Shown piece after piece: positions 7,799 to 16,464 of a DNA stretch of 64,000 nucleotides. The notes below the pieces were generated by a model. The model ran no database searches, was not told where the DNA came from, and saw only the letters and a list, made by a program, of their open reading frames with translations. How positions within the stretch are numbered: the stretch's first letter is position 1; each line of letters begins with the position of its first letter. The translations under genes and the position numbers were made by a program. Location: positions 186,001-250,000 of the forward strand of contig NZ_JBDOHS010000001.1 in NCBI RefSeq assembly GCF_039832105.1, read 5' to 3'. This stretch comes from Dorea_A sp016295505. Lineage in GTDB: Bacteria; Bacillota; Clostridia; Lachnospirales; Lachnospiraceae.

Positions 7799-8550
7799 CT
7801 ATTTTCCCAAGATAAATATATATTCATGCGCCAACATCAAAAATGTTTTTTGTATATTATTCCAGTAATCTGATGATCGGCAATTATGCTGTTCCTTTAT
7901 AATAATTTCTTTAAGTCTAAAACCAGCATCTGTAAATTTCTGCATAGACTGCATACCCAAAGGCAATACATAACCTTCCTGTCGTATGTCTCCGATCATA
8001 AATGCACATATTCCCTGCTTCTTTAATACTCTATATGCTTCTCTTGCGACTTGCTCCAACGCCTTCAAAAATTCCTCATATTTTAAGTGTGAAATATCTC
8101 CCGGAATTTCTTTACTGTATCGTATAATATTTGCGTATGGTGGATGTGTACAGATAAGGTCTATGCTTTCATCTTTTATAAACGATAATTTAGTTGCATT
8201 TCCTTGCTTTGTGAAAATTTTTGAACTTTCTTGACACGTAAAATTAAGATTTGTGTTAGATAGCTTGACAGCTTCAGAATTTATATCAACACCGATAGCA
8301 TTTCTTCCTAATAGCTTTGCTTCTATCAATGTTGTACCACTGCCTAAGAATTGATCTAGTATCCAATCATTTTTCTTTGAATAACGTAAAATAAGATTTC
8401 TGGGAATGTATGGAGACCAATTTCCTCTATATTTTCCCGAATGTGTAGCCCAACTTCCTCTTTCTGGAAATGACCATATTGTTGTGTCTTCTAATTTGAA
8501 TTTTTCTGGTGCTTCCCTTATAAAGATCTCCCCTTTCTTTTTTTACTCAT
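7799..8550 (-). pseudogene. Second DNA methyltransferase (N4-cytosine/N6-adenine type), frameshifted at an A7 tract
   Basis: An intact 176-codon frame (7799-8329) lacks its N-terminus, but the same frame stays open upstream to about 8543 and encodes convincing methylase sequence: IWSFPERGSWATHSG, then RNLILRYS and the AdoMet motif FLGSGTT. The motif IV equivalent THPPYANIIRYS follows, so motif I precedes motif IV. No ATG occurs in that frame. An ATG at 8550 opens a 10-codon frame (MSKKRKGRSL) whose A7 run (8538-8544 as T on the plus strand) lies exactly where adding one A would join the two frames into about 250 residues. So this is a one-base frameshift, a phase-variable tract, or a slippage site. 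Convergent with the Dam-family gene, it is probably the second methylase of the same system. Confidence 0.75.
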
Positions 8551-8639
8551 TATACTTCTGCCATATTTATTTGTCCATAAAAAAATCTCCATTCGAATAT
8601 TAAATATCAATAAACATTCGAACAGAGATTTCTTATTCC

Positions 8640-9016
8640 TTACAAATATATAATTTCTTTCAATGCAATTTCTTCTGCACAAGCCTTTATATTGTTCATC
8701 AATCCAACCCATTTCATCTGGTCCTGCATTTTCAGCATCTCCGTCACTCCCTGTTTTTCCGCCATCTGCTTCATCATCGTTTCTACCTGCTCTCTGGCTT
8801 CCTGAGCAACTTGATTCAAGTGTGCTGTCAACTCCCCAGTCATCAGTAAATACTGGTATCTTGCCGGTCTATGCTTCTTCAAAAAACGTTTCCGCAGCAT
8901 TCCATATTTTCCATATATCAGTTTTTCTTCATTCACTACCAGATCCGGCAGATAATAATCTCCATGCAGTGTGTAGTTTAGTCCATTACTTTCATCATAA
9001 ATGTGCTTTTCATCAT
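8640..9016 (-). pseudogene. tnpV: TnpV transposon protein remnant, frameshifted near the 5' end
   Basis: The intact frame (8640-8936) encodes the TnpV core: YGKYGMLRKRFLKKHRP, then VETMMKQMAEKQGVTEML and MKWVGLMNNIKACAEEI. TnpV is a small protein of unknown function carried by Firmicute conjugative and mobilizable elements. The expected N-terminus (DESNGLNYTLHGDYYLPDL) lies just upstream in the same frame but reaches a stop without an ATG. A good start at 9016 (MMKSTF...) is in another frame; one added T in the run at 8999-9001 would reconnect them. It probably marks residual mobile DNA at the right edge of the restriction island. Confidence 0.7.
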
Positions 9017-9017
9017 C

Positions 9018-9254
9018 TTATTTCTCCATTCCTTTGTTTTTCGTTTTATTTTCCTTGCGTTGCTGGTTCTCCATCTCATTCTTTTGGATACCCAAAGCCA
9101 GCCTTTCGTGAATACTTCCTTTTGGCATTTGCTCCATTCGCCGTCTTTCTTCTAATGCCTTCTGCTCTTGTATATCCTGCCATACCACATCCTCTACAAC
9201 ATTTTTCCCAAGGACACGCACTACCCAATCATATCTGTCGAAAACATCCTGCAA
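9018..9254 (-). CDS. C-terminal fragment of an unrecognised mobile-element protein
   Basis: About 78 residues rich in Glu, Arg, Lys and Gln (YDWVVRVLGKNVVEDVVWQD then a long charged tail). The reading frame stays open upstream to about 9280 (NFKLQDVFDRYD), and the only start-like codon is a TTG, so it looks like the tail of a larger lost gene. It ends 1 nt before the tnpV start, the order expected inside a mobile element. I do not recognise the family. Confidence 0.4.
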   Translation of the reverse strand: MQDVFDRYDWVVRVLGKNVVEDVVWQDIQEQKALEERRRMEQMPKGSIHERLALGIQKNEMENQQRKENKTKNKGMEK

Positions 9255-9306
9255 TTTAAAGTTTCTGGGGTAATATCTGAATTAATACTCTGATAACAGA
9301 CTATGA

Positions 9307-9375
9307 TTACTCGATGATTGTAGCAATACGGCATGATCCAACAGTACGTCCACCTTCACGATTGATACTCCTGTT
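9307..9375 (-). pseudogene. Short EF-Tu (tuf) 3'-end-like fragment
   Basis: Leftward, the last codons before a TAA at 9307 read REGGRTVGSCRIATIIE, very close to the conserved C-terminus of elongation factor Tu (REGGRTVGSG...). Sequence further upstream is not EF-Tu-like, so this is a fragment of about 17 codons, either a recombination scar or a mobile-element boundary. The rest of 9255-9526 holds no gene that I can support. Confidence 0.5.
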
Positions 9376-9480
9376 TTTCAGAGTTTCAACTACTGTATCA
9401 ATGCTCTGTTACAAATCTTTCCATCTCATCAATGCAGTCTTTACCGCAGCAACGATATGAACTATTCTGGGAACAAATGA

Positions 9481-9508
9481 GGAGATTACCGGAATGGCAA
9501 TCTCCTTT
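9481..9508. terminator. Hairpin downstream of the lamin-tail surface gene
   Basis: GGAGATT and AATCTCC form a 7-bp stem with a further partly paired core. Rightward it is followed by TTTTCCC; leftward the T-run is poor. It lies about 20 nt past the stop of the gene ending at 9527. Weak call. Confidence 0.35.
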
Positions 9509-9526
9509 TCCCATTTACTATAGTTC

Positions 9527-11878
9527 TTATCTGTATTTCAGCATTCTCATAACTGCCACACAGAAAATCAAGAATGAACCAACTGACAACAGAACCCAAA
9601 GGTTCAGATCAGCGCCGTCTCCGGTCTTTGCTGCTCTGACAGTTCCATCATTCTGTGATGGTACCTCCTTCTGACCTGCTTGACCATTCGCAGAGCTGCC
9701 CGCACCAGAGTTGTTCGCTCCCGAATTGCCAGGATCCGGAGTGTTTTCCGGATCTTTTACCGGATCTTCTGTGGATGGGCCGGGATTCTCAGGATCCTCT
9801 GTGTTCTCTTTGTAATCGCATGCAAGAGATCCTATCTTAAGTGCTCCGGACTTTACGCCATCCTCAAAGCGATATACCGGTCTCTGTCCATCCTTTGTAT
9901 AACTTGCATCTGCAATCGCAAATCCCTCATTATTTTTTGCGACATCCAGTCCACTTGGCGGCGCTACATGGACAATCTTTACTGTTTCTTGACCTGTCAA
10001 TGTCACCTTTGCGGCACGGTTACCATAGCCATTATCGGCAACAACCCATAAAACATCTTCATAAGTATCATAGTCCAGTGCCATCGCACCTCCGAGCTTA
10101 CTGTCAATATCGGCAATCTGTACAACGCTTCCATCCTGATTCAGAATATAGGCATACACATGTCCATTATCCTCCAGCGCAACGAAAAATACACCTTCTG
10201 CTACGGCATTCGGATACAGAGCCGGATCAAAAGCGGCTTTGGTATTCTGATCCCAGAGTTTCCCCTCAACATTCGCATAAGACACCCATTCTACTGCTTC
10301 AATTCCCATGTTTGCGGATACCTGAGGCAAGGAGGCTGTCAGATCCCATTCCTGCAATGCAGTCAGATCATATCCTTCTGCATTCGGATCTACTTTCAGA
10401 ATCGTATTGTAATTCACACCCTTCGCATTATTATCACGCTCTGATGCAACATATACGAATCCATTGCCATCCACCGTGATTCCCTCGGTATCAGGTCCCG
10501 GTGCATCCGGATTTTCTGCGTCCTTCTGGAAGCGGACACGTTTTCCATTCTCAAACCCTTTTGCAAAGCTGAGTGTACCATCCTCAGCAACGTCCAGAAT
10601 CCAGAATTTTCCCGTACCATTATCTACCGCATAGAGTTGTCCATTGTAAAAATCCAGTCCGGAAGCATCCTCCAGGAAGGTTGGTTCTTTATCAAAGACT
10701 GTGATCTCACCCTTTCCCGGCCATTCAATCGTCTCAACAGACGGATCCTCCGTATTTCCTTCGTCTTCCGTACCCTGATTTGCGGTTCCCTTCGTGGATA
10801 CTTCAACATCCTGAAATTCACCGGTTCCGTCCGGTATTCTCGCATAGACTCCGTTTGCATGGTTCTCCCATGCATATTCCGCGATCTTCACGCCATCTTT
10901 ATTAAAAACAGTTGCCTGATCCGGATTACCAAGTCCAAAAGAAAAATGAATATTCTGGTCGAATACATAATATTCTCCCGGATTCAGAACCGTTCCTTCT
11001 GCCACAGGTGTAACATCCTTTGCATGCTTCACCGGATCATTATCCAACATATACCAGCCACTGATATCGACCGGTGTTATTCCTGCATTATAGATTTCTA
11101 CCCAGTCCGTAACGTCTCCATTTGACTCTACTTCATTAATGACAATCTGCGGTTCCGCACTTCCACCGGTCGTATCTTCTGTCCATGCTCCGTCAGCCAG
11201 ACTTCTGGGGCGATTTGCCGCAATAAATGCCTCTTTTTCCGCTTCAGCTATATTATTCCAGACAAGCAGGCAAAAATCTGCTACATTGTTATCCGTATCT
11301 GCAAAGTTGGTGCGACGCAGTGATTTTTGTTTGGAAATATCTGTTGTAGCAGGAGCGCTTCCCTCTCCGATATCCTGAAAGTCTGTTGTTCTTGTAGATA
11401 TTGCATCGATTTTGTCTGTGCCTTTATACAGAATAACTTCAACAGACTGGTCATTATCAATCACTTGATTCCAATCCATATCTGCCTGATCAAGCGATAC
11501 AACCGCAACAGATGTATCCTCAGCTGCACAGCGAATCAGATAAGAACACTTCGCCGGAATGCTGCCGGCAAGTGAAAGTTCTTTTACCTCAACCGTCCCA
11601 TCGCTCTGCCAGGTAGATCCTGCATGTTTTCCATCCTGGTTCTCCCGGTTGGACGAATATGTAATCCTGTAATCTGACAGAGAAATCTCTGAATCCGTAG
11701 GGTTATAAAGTTCAATAAAGCTGTTTGAAAATGGTGTTTTCCCTTTTCCGCCGCCACCATAGATCTGATTAATCACGATATGATCCGGTGCAGCAGCATA
11801 TGCTGTTCCCACCGGCAGCGAAGTAACTGCAAGAAGCATGGCGAACAGCACCACCATTATCTTTTTCAGATTTTTCAT
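9527..11878 (-). CDS. Secreted, surface-anchored protein with lamin-tail domains and a phytase-esterase-like propeller
   Basis: A 783-residue exported protein. Residues 1-29 are a signal peptide (KKIMVVLFAMLLAVTSL... AYAAA). Two lamin-tail-like beta domains follow: HIVINQIYGGGG...SFIELYNPT (about 33-205) and QIVINEVESNGDVTDWVEIY (about 245-360). Residues about 390-690 resemble the esterase-like activity of phytase fold (repeated GLDFYNGQLYAVDN, GITVDGNGFVYVASERDN). A Pro/Asp/Gly-rich linker leads to AAKTGD at 749-754, a hydrophobic helix and a basic tail, the Lachnospiraceae KTGD variant of a sortase signal. It probably acts outside the cell on phosphate esters or nucleic acids (inference). 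A Pho-box-like direct repeat lies upstream. AGGAGG precedes the start. Confidence 0.8.
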   Translation of the reverse strand: MKNLKKIMVVLFAMLLAVTSLPVGTAYAAAPDHIVINQIYGGGGKGKTPFSNSFIELYNPTDSEISLSDYRITYSSNRENQDGKHAGSTWQSDGTVEVKELSLAGSIPAKCSYLIRCAAEDTSVAVVSLDQADMDWNQVIDNDQSVEVILYKGTDKIDAISTRTTDFQDIGEGSAPATTDISKQKSLRRTNFADTDNNVADFCLLVWNNIAEAEKEAFIAANRPRSLADGAWTEDTTGGSAEPQIVINEVESNGDVTDWVEIYNAGITPVDISGWYMLDNDPVKHAKDVTPVAEGTVLNPGEYYVFDQNIHFSFGLGNPDQATVFNKDGVKIAEYAWENHANGVYARIPDGTGEFQDVEVSTKGTANQGTEDEGNTEDPSVETIEWPGKGEITVFDKEPTFLEDASGLDFYNGQLYAVDNGTGKFWILDVAEDGTLSFAKGFENGKRVRFQKDAENPDAPGPDTEGITVDGNGFVYVASERDNNAKGVNYNTILKVDPNAEGYDLTALQEWDLTASLPQVSANMGIEAVEWVSYANVEGKLWDQNTKAAFDPALYPNAVAEGVFFVALEDNGHVYAYILNQDGSVVQIADIDSKLGGAMALDYDTYEDVLWVVADNGYGNRAAKVTLTGQETVKIVHVAPPSGLDVAKNNEGFAIADASYTKDGQRPVYRFEDGVKSGALKIGSLACDYKENTEDPENPGPSTEDPVKDPENTPDPGNSGANNSGAGSSANGQAGQKEVPSQNDGTVRAAKTGDGADLNLWVLLSVGSFLIFCVAVMRMLKYR

Positions 11879-11975
11879 AAATACATCCTCCTTTTTACTC
11901 TCTTCACATCAGCATACTGTTTTGCTGATTTTACTATAAACGGATTGAACAAATCGAAAAAGCGCAGTCCCGTCA

Positions 11976-11997
11976 AATGTTTGTAAAATGTTTGTAA
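11976..11997 (-). promoter_or_regulatory. Pho-box-like 11-bp direct repeat upstream of the surface protein gene
   Basis: On the minus strand TTACAAACATT occurs twice in perfect tandem with an 11-bp period. That is the pattern of PhoP/PhoB boxes (TTWACA-like hexamers one helical turn apart). It lies about 100 nt upstream of the lamin-tail/phytase-esterase-like gene and 157 nt upstream of the divergent GH3 gene. A TATAGT -10-like element is at 11933-11938. The rest of the 275-nt spacer shows nothing else clear. Confidence 0.45.
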
Positions 11998-12153
11998 TTT
12001 CGCGCTATTCTTCTACAGTAAAACGATCGGACACAAGATATAAAAAGGAATTAAAAATTCATAAATTTCAAAGGTTTTCTTCTCTTTCTTCCTTCACTTC
12101 CTGTATACTGTAATTATCATATATTACGACTTATGGTAAGGAGGCATTTTTCA

Positions 12154-14682
12154 ATGAAAAACTATATTACATACGCAAAAACAGATGATCGCGTATTGCC
12201 TTACGAAGAACCGCATCGCCGGATTGCCTATCTTGCAGCGCTGGAGGGTATCGTTCTCCTTGAAAATCATGATGCGCTGCCGATTCCTTCCGGCAAGATT
12301 GCCATGTATGGATCCGGTGTAGAACATACGATCAAAGGTGGAACCGGGTCCGGCGAAGTAAATGAACGGCACAGTGTATCGATACTGGAAGGTATGGAAG
12401 CCGCAGGCTATGAGGTAACCACAAAAAAGTGGCTGGACGATTATACTGAAGAGTATGAAACCGGACTGAAAGAACTGGAAGCAAAGATAAAGTCCTCCCT
12501 GAAAAAACTGGATATCCAGTCTTATCTCACTATGTTTCTTCAATCTTATCTCTACCCGTTCGGCCGTCTGATTACAGAGCAGGATGTGACAGACAGTGAT
12601 ACGGATACCTGTATCTATGTAGTCGCAAGACAGTCCGGCGAAGGAAGCGACAGGAAGCTTGAAAATCAGGATTTCCAGTTATCCGACACTGAAAAGACGA
12701 ATATTCGTTTCTGTACACAGCATTATAAAAAAACAATCGTTGTATTGAATATCGGCTCTTCTTTTGATACCAGTTTTATGGAAGAAATTCCGGGCATTGA
12801 TGCGCTCGTATATTTCTGTCAGCTTGGAACCGCAGGCGGCACTGCATTTGCAGATGTCATATCCGGAAAAGTTACTCCGTCCGGAAAGCTCACAGATACA
12901 TGGGTAAGTTCTTATTCTGACGTTCCATACGGCATGGATTACAGCTATCTGAATGGAGATCTGGAAAATGAGAACTATCTGGAAGACATCTATGTCGGTT
13001 ACCGTTATTATGATACCTTCCGGATTACTCCCCGCTATCCATTCGGATACGGGCTCAGTTACACAACATTCGACATCCGGTATCAGGGAATCGAAAAATC
13101 AGGGGATACGATCTCTGTGCGGGTAATTGTAAAAAATACCGGAGATACTTATTCCGGAAAAGAAATTGTACAGCTGTATGCAAGCTGCCCTCAGGGAAAC
13201 CTGAAAAAGGAATATCAGCGTCTGGTTGCATTTGCCAAAACAGACACCCTGGAACCGGGACAGGAGGAGATACTGACTCTGACTTTCCCATTATCCTATC
13301 TGACAAGTTATAATGAAGCTTCCGCTTCCACAATCATAGAAAAAGGCACCTGTCTGCTCCGTATTGGAAGTCACTCCCGCCAGACAGAAGTATGTGCGGT
13401 ACTGAATATTACAGAAGACATCTGTGCATCCGTCCATAAACATATCTGTCCGGTACAGACTCCGCTTGAAGTACTATATCCGGAAGCTCCGGGTGAGACA
13501 GATTCGGAAACACCTGATGTAACTGAAGCTCCGGAGGAAAAAGATCACCTGGATATCACACAGGAGGACCTTCCGACTGTCACCTTCACTTATGACGAAC
13601 TTCCGGTCACAGGAAATCAGAAGCTGACAGAAGATCTGAAAAAGCTGACCGTAAAAGAACGTATTCAGCTGGTAGTCGGAGCAGGACTGAAAGATATGCT
13701 CATGAACGAAAGCTATGTAAAAGTTCCGGGCGCAGCCGGCAATACAACCTCCTCACTTTTGAAAAAAGGTGTTGTTAACCTGGTGCTTGCTGACGGTCCT
13801 GCCGGTCTTCGTATCCAGCGCCGCTCAACGATCGGCCGGAACGGAACAGCCAAAATGATCGACATGCAGATCGACATGATGAAATATTTCCCTGAAATCT
13901 TCAAAAAACTGCTTTGTGGAAATCCGGAAAAAGATCAGGTATATTATCAGTACACCACTGCATTTCCGGTAGCCACAGCTATGGCACAGACCTGGAATCC
14001 GGATCTTCTGGAGCAGATGGGACAGGCTGTCGGCGAGGAGATGCTGGAGTACGGCGTCAGCTTCTGGCTGGCCCCCGGAATGAATATCCACCGCAATCCT
14101 CTCTGTGGACGCAACTTTGAATACTACAGTGAAGATCCTCTTCTTAGCGGTAAAATGGCTTCTGCTGTTACCAGAGGCGTCCAGAAAAATCAGGGATGTT
14201 CTGTCACTTTAAAGCATTTTTGCGGCAATAATCAGGAAAACAACCGGAATCATGTCTCTTCCAATATGACAGAAAGAGCCCTGCGTGAGATCTATCTGCG
14301 CGGTTTTGAGATCGCGGTACGCGAAAGCCATCCAAAGGGACTTATGACAAGCTATAACAAGATTAACGGGACCTACGCCAATAACAGCAAAGACCTGTTA
14401 ACCCATGTTCTTCGTCAGGAATGGGGATTCGACGGTCTGGTAATGACCGACTGGACTGCGACTGCCAAGGGACAGAGTGATCCGGCAGTATGCATTGCAT
14501 CCGGCAATGATCTGCTCATGCCCGGATCTTCCTCTGATAAGAAACGAATCAGAAAAGCAATTAAGGAGGGAACCCTCACCCGTCGTGATCTGAACCGCTG
14601 CGCCGGACGTATTCTTGCGGCGACTCAGAATGCCTGCGTTTCCATAGACGGAGAAAAGGGAACTTACAAATCAGATTTCTAA
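12154..14682 (+). CDS. GH3 beta-glycosidase with inverted domain order
   Basis: About 842 residues. The order is reversed relative to most GH3 enzymes. The alpha/beta sandwich comes first (EGIVLLENHDALPIPSGKIA, then KGGTGSGEVNERHSVSILEG), followed by a fibronectin-like domain (VSVRVIVKNTGDTYSGKEIV). The TIM barrel is last (LADGPAGLRIQ, APGMNIHRNPLCGRNFEYYS, KHFCGNNQENNR). The nucleophile is the Asp of VMTDW, about residue 766. This arrangement is known from Ruminococcus albus and Butyrivibrio beta-glucosidases. There is no signal peptide, so it works in the cytoplasm on imported oligosaccharides or glycosides. The start at 12154 follows AAGGAGG; an earlier ATG at 12133 lacks a site. It is a single-gene unit closed by a strong terminator. 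Confidence 0.93.
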   Translation: MKNYITYAKTDDRVLPYEEPHRRIAYLAALEGIVLLENHDALPIPSGKIAMYGSGVEHTIKGGTGSGEVNERHSVSILEGMEAAGYEVTTKKWLDDYTEEYETGLKELEAKIKSSLKKLDIQSYLTMFLQSYLYPFGRLITEQDVTDSDTDTCIYVVARQSGEGSDRKLENQDFQLSDTEKTNIRFCTQHYKKTIVVLNIGSSFDTSFMEEIPGIDALVYFCQLGTAGGTAFADVISGKVTPSGKLTDTWVSSYSDVPYGMDYSYLNGDLENENYLEDIYVGYRYYDTFRITPRYPFGYGLSYTTFDIRYQGIEKSGDTISVRVIVKNTGDTYSGKEIVQLYASCPQGNLKKEYQRLVAFAKTDTLEPGQEEILTLTFPLSYLTSYNEASASTIIEKGTCLLRIGSHSRQTEVCAVLNITEDICASVHKHICPVQTPLEVLYPEAPGETDSETPDVTEAPEEKDHLDITQEDLPTVTFTYDELPVTGNQKLTEDLKKLTVKERIQLVVGAGLKDMLMNESYVKVPGAAGNTTSSLLKKGVVNLVLADGPAGLRIQRRSTIGRNGTAKMIDMQIDMMKYFPEIFKKLLCGNPEKDQVYYQYTTAFPVATAMAQTWNPDLLEQMGQAVGEEMLEYGVSFWLAPGMNIHRNPLCGRNFEYYSEDPLLSGKMASAVTRGVQKNQGCSVTLKHFCGNNQENNRNHVSSNMTERALREIYLRGFEIAVRESHPKGLMTSYNKINGTYANNSKDLLTHVLRQEWGFDGLVMTDWTATAKGQSDPAVCIASGNDLLMPGSSSDKKRIRKAIKEGTLTRRDLNRCAGRILAATQNACVSIDGEKGTYKSDF

Positions 14683-14701
14683 GACTTTTCCTCTGTATCT
14701 T

Positions 14702-14772
14702 AAAAAAAGGTTCTATCTGCCAAATCCAGAACAATTTTCATTGAACCGGCAGATAGAACCTTTGTTTTTTAT
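14702..14772. terminator. Bidirectional terminator between the GH3 gene and folBK
   Basis: A 16-bp perfect stem (14706-14721 with 14748-14763) has GTTTTTT on the right and CCTTTTTTT on the left strand, so it serves the convergent GH3 and folate transcripts. Confidence 0.93.
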
Positions 14773-15581
14773 TTCAGATCTGCAAGCATCTCTTTCATCG
14801 TTTTGCCATAGATAGGATGTCTCTTATATGGTGCAATCTCTGCCATCGGCTCCAGAACAAACCTGCGATTCTGCATATCTACGTGGGGAATACAAAAGTC
14901 GTCTTCTTCTATCACCCAGTCATCATACAGTAAGATATCCAGGTCCAGCGTTCTCGGTCCCCAGTGGATCAGACGTTCTCTTCCCGCTTCCTGTTCCAGT
15001 TCATGAAGTCTTGTAAGAAGCTCCTCCGGGGTCAGAAGCGTCCGGATCCTGCACACACCATTTAGAAATTCATCCTGCTCCACGCCGCCATAAGGCTCTG
15101 TGATAATGAATTCTGACACTTTTTCTACCCGGCAGCCTTCCGTCTGCCGAAGTCCTTCCAGTGCATGTTCAATATACTGTTTCTTATCTCCGATGTTCGA
15201 CCCAAACGCCACGTATACTTCATGCCAGCTGCGGCTGATTGCCACAGAAACCATATCTACCGGAAGCCCGATCGGCGCCCAGGGTTTTTTGATCTCTACA
15301 TCAACCTGACGGATTCTTTCATCAAATGTTAATAATACTTCTGCAAGATGCTCTGCCACAGCTTCAATTAACTGAAACGTTTTCTTCTTCATCTGCTCCG
15401 TGATTAGCTGACAGATGGTTCCATAATTGACAGATTCCTCCAGTGAATCCAGCTTTCCTGCCTTTCTTGTATTCAGATACAGTACACAGCTTACCAGAAA
15501 CTTCTGCCCCAATCTCGTTTCCTCCGGAAATACTCCATGGTTGGCATATACTTCCAGGTCTTTTATCTTTATCTGATCCAT
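14769..15581 (-). CDS. folBK: Bifunctional dihydroneopterin aldolase / HPPK
   Basis: A 270-residue fusion. Residues 1-117 are FolB (KIKDLEVYANHGVFPEETRLGQKFL), which cleaves 7,8-dihydroneopterin to 6-hydroxymethyl-dihydropterin. Residues about 119-270 are FolK (VYVAFGSNIGDKKQYIEHAL, then WGPRTLDLDILLYDD), which pyrophosphorylates that product for FolP. The fusion is common in Firmicutes. It is the last gene of the folC-folE-HD-folP-folBK operon, 19 nt after folP, and ends at the strong bidirectional terminator. Confidence 0.96.
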   Translation of the reverse strand: MDQIKIKDLEVYANHGVFPEETRLGQKFLVSCVLYLNTRKAGKLDSLEESVNYGTICQLITEQMKKKTFQLIEAVAEHLAEVLLTFDERIRQVDVEIKKPWAPIGLPVDMVSVAISRSWHEVYVAFGSNIGDKKQYIEHALEGLRQTEGCRVEKVSEFIITEPYGGVEQDEFLNGVCRIRTLLTPEELLTRLHELEQEAGRERLIHWGPRTLDLDILLYDDWVIEEDDFCIPHVDMQNRRFVLEPMAEIAPYKRHPIYGKTMKEMLADLK

Positions 15582-15600
15582 GATTCTTCGCTCCCTGATT

Positions 15601-16419
15601 CTATGGTCTGTTAAGAATTGCTTCCGTCATTCGAATGGCTCTTCGATTCTTTTCCACATCATGTACTCGCACGAATCCATAGCCACACTGCACAGCCATG
15701 ACAGTTGTTACAAGCGTTCCTTCTTCCCGCTCTGTTACCGGCAGATCCAGCGTCAGTCCGATCATTGATTTTCTGGAAGTTCCAAGGAGCATCGGATAAC
15801 CCAGTTCATTGAATCGATCCAGATGTTTCATTACATCCAGATTCATCTCATACGTTTTTCCAAATCCAACTCCCGGATCCAGCATAATCTTATCGTCGGC
15901 AATTCCTGCCGCTTTCGCAGTTTCTACACATGTTTTCAGATCCTGATACATATCTTCAATAAAGTTTCCATAGACTGCCTCATTTCGATTATGCATCAGA
16001 CAGCAGGACACATCATATTGTTTTACCAGAGGTGCCATATCTTTATCATACTGGAATCCCCAGATATCATTGACCATATCTGCTCCTGCCTGAATTGCCG
16101 CACCTGCGACCCGGCTCTTATACGTATCTATCGAAACCGGAACGTCAAAATTCTTCTTTACCGCTTCAATCAATGGGGTCACTCTGAAGATCTCTTCTTC
16201 CTCGCTGATCTGCTGATGTCCCGGTCTGGTGGATTCCCCGCCAATATCCAGGATATCGCATCCACTGCTTAACATTTCTTCCGTATGACGCATGGCGGCA
16301 TCATAATCGTTCCATTTTCCCCCATCCGAAAAAGAATCAGGGGTCACATTCAGGATCCCCATAATATATGTGTGATGCTTTGTATCAAATTCTCTGTTTC
16401 CTATCTTCAATTCTATCAC
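15601..16419 (-). CDS. folP: Dihydropteroate synthase
   Basis: A 272-residue TIM-barrel enzyme that joins pABA to hydroxymethyl-dihydropterin pyrophosphate, the step blocked by sulfonamides. Signatures: YIMGILNVTPDSFSDGGKW (pyrophosphate loop), DIGGESTRPGHQQI (pABA side), VSIDTYKSRVAGAA, and the C-terminal RVHDV. Length is normal. It lies between the HD-domain gene and folBK on the same strand; the 45-nt spacer from the HD gene shows no terminator. Confidence 0.97.
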   Translation of the reverse strand: MIELKIGNREFDTKHHTYIMGILNVTPDSFSDGGKWNDYDAAMRHTEEMLSSGCDILDIGGESTRPGHQQISEEEEIFRVTPLIEAVKKNFDVPVSIDTYKSRVAGAAIQAGADMVNDIWGFQYDKDMAPLVKQYDVSCCLMHNRNEAVYGNFIEDMYQDLKTCVETAKAAGIADDKIMLDPGVGFGKTYEMNLDVMKHLDRFNELGYPMLLGTSRKSMIGLTLDLPVTEREEGTLVTTVMAVQCGYGFVRVHDVEKNRRAIRMTEAILNRP

Positions 16420-16464
16420 CCGTTCCTGTATCTTTCTATTATTCTGTACTCCGAAGACTCCTCT

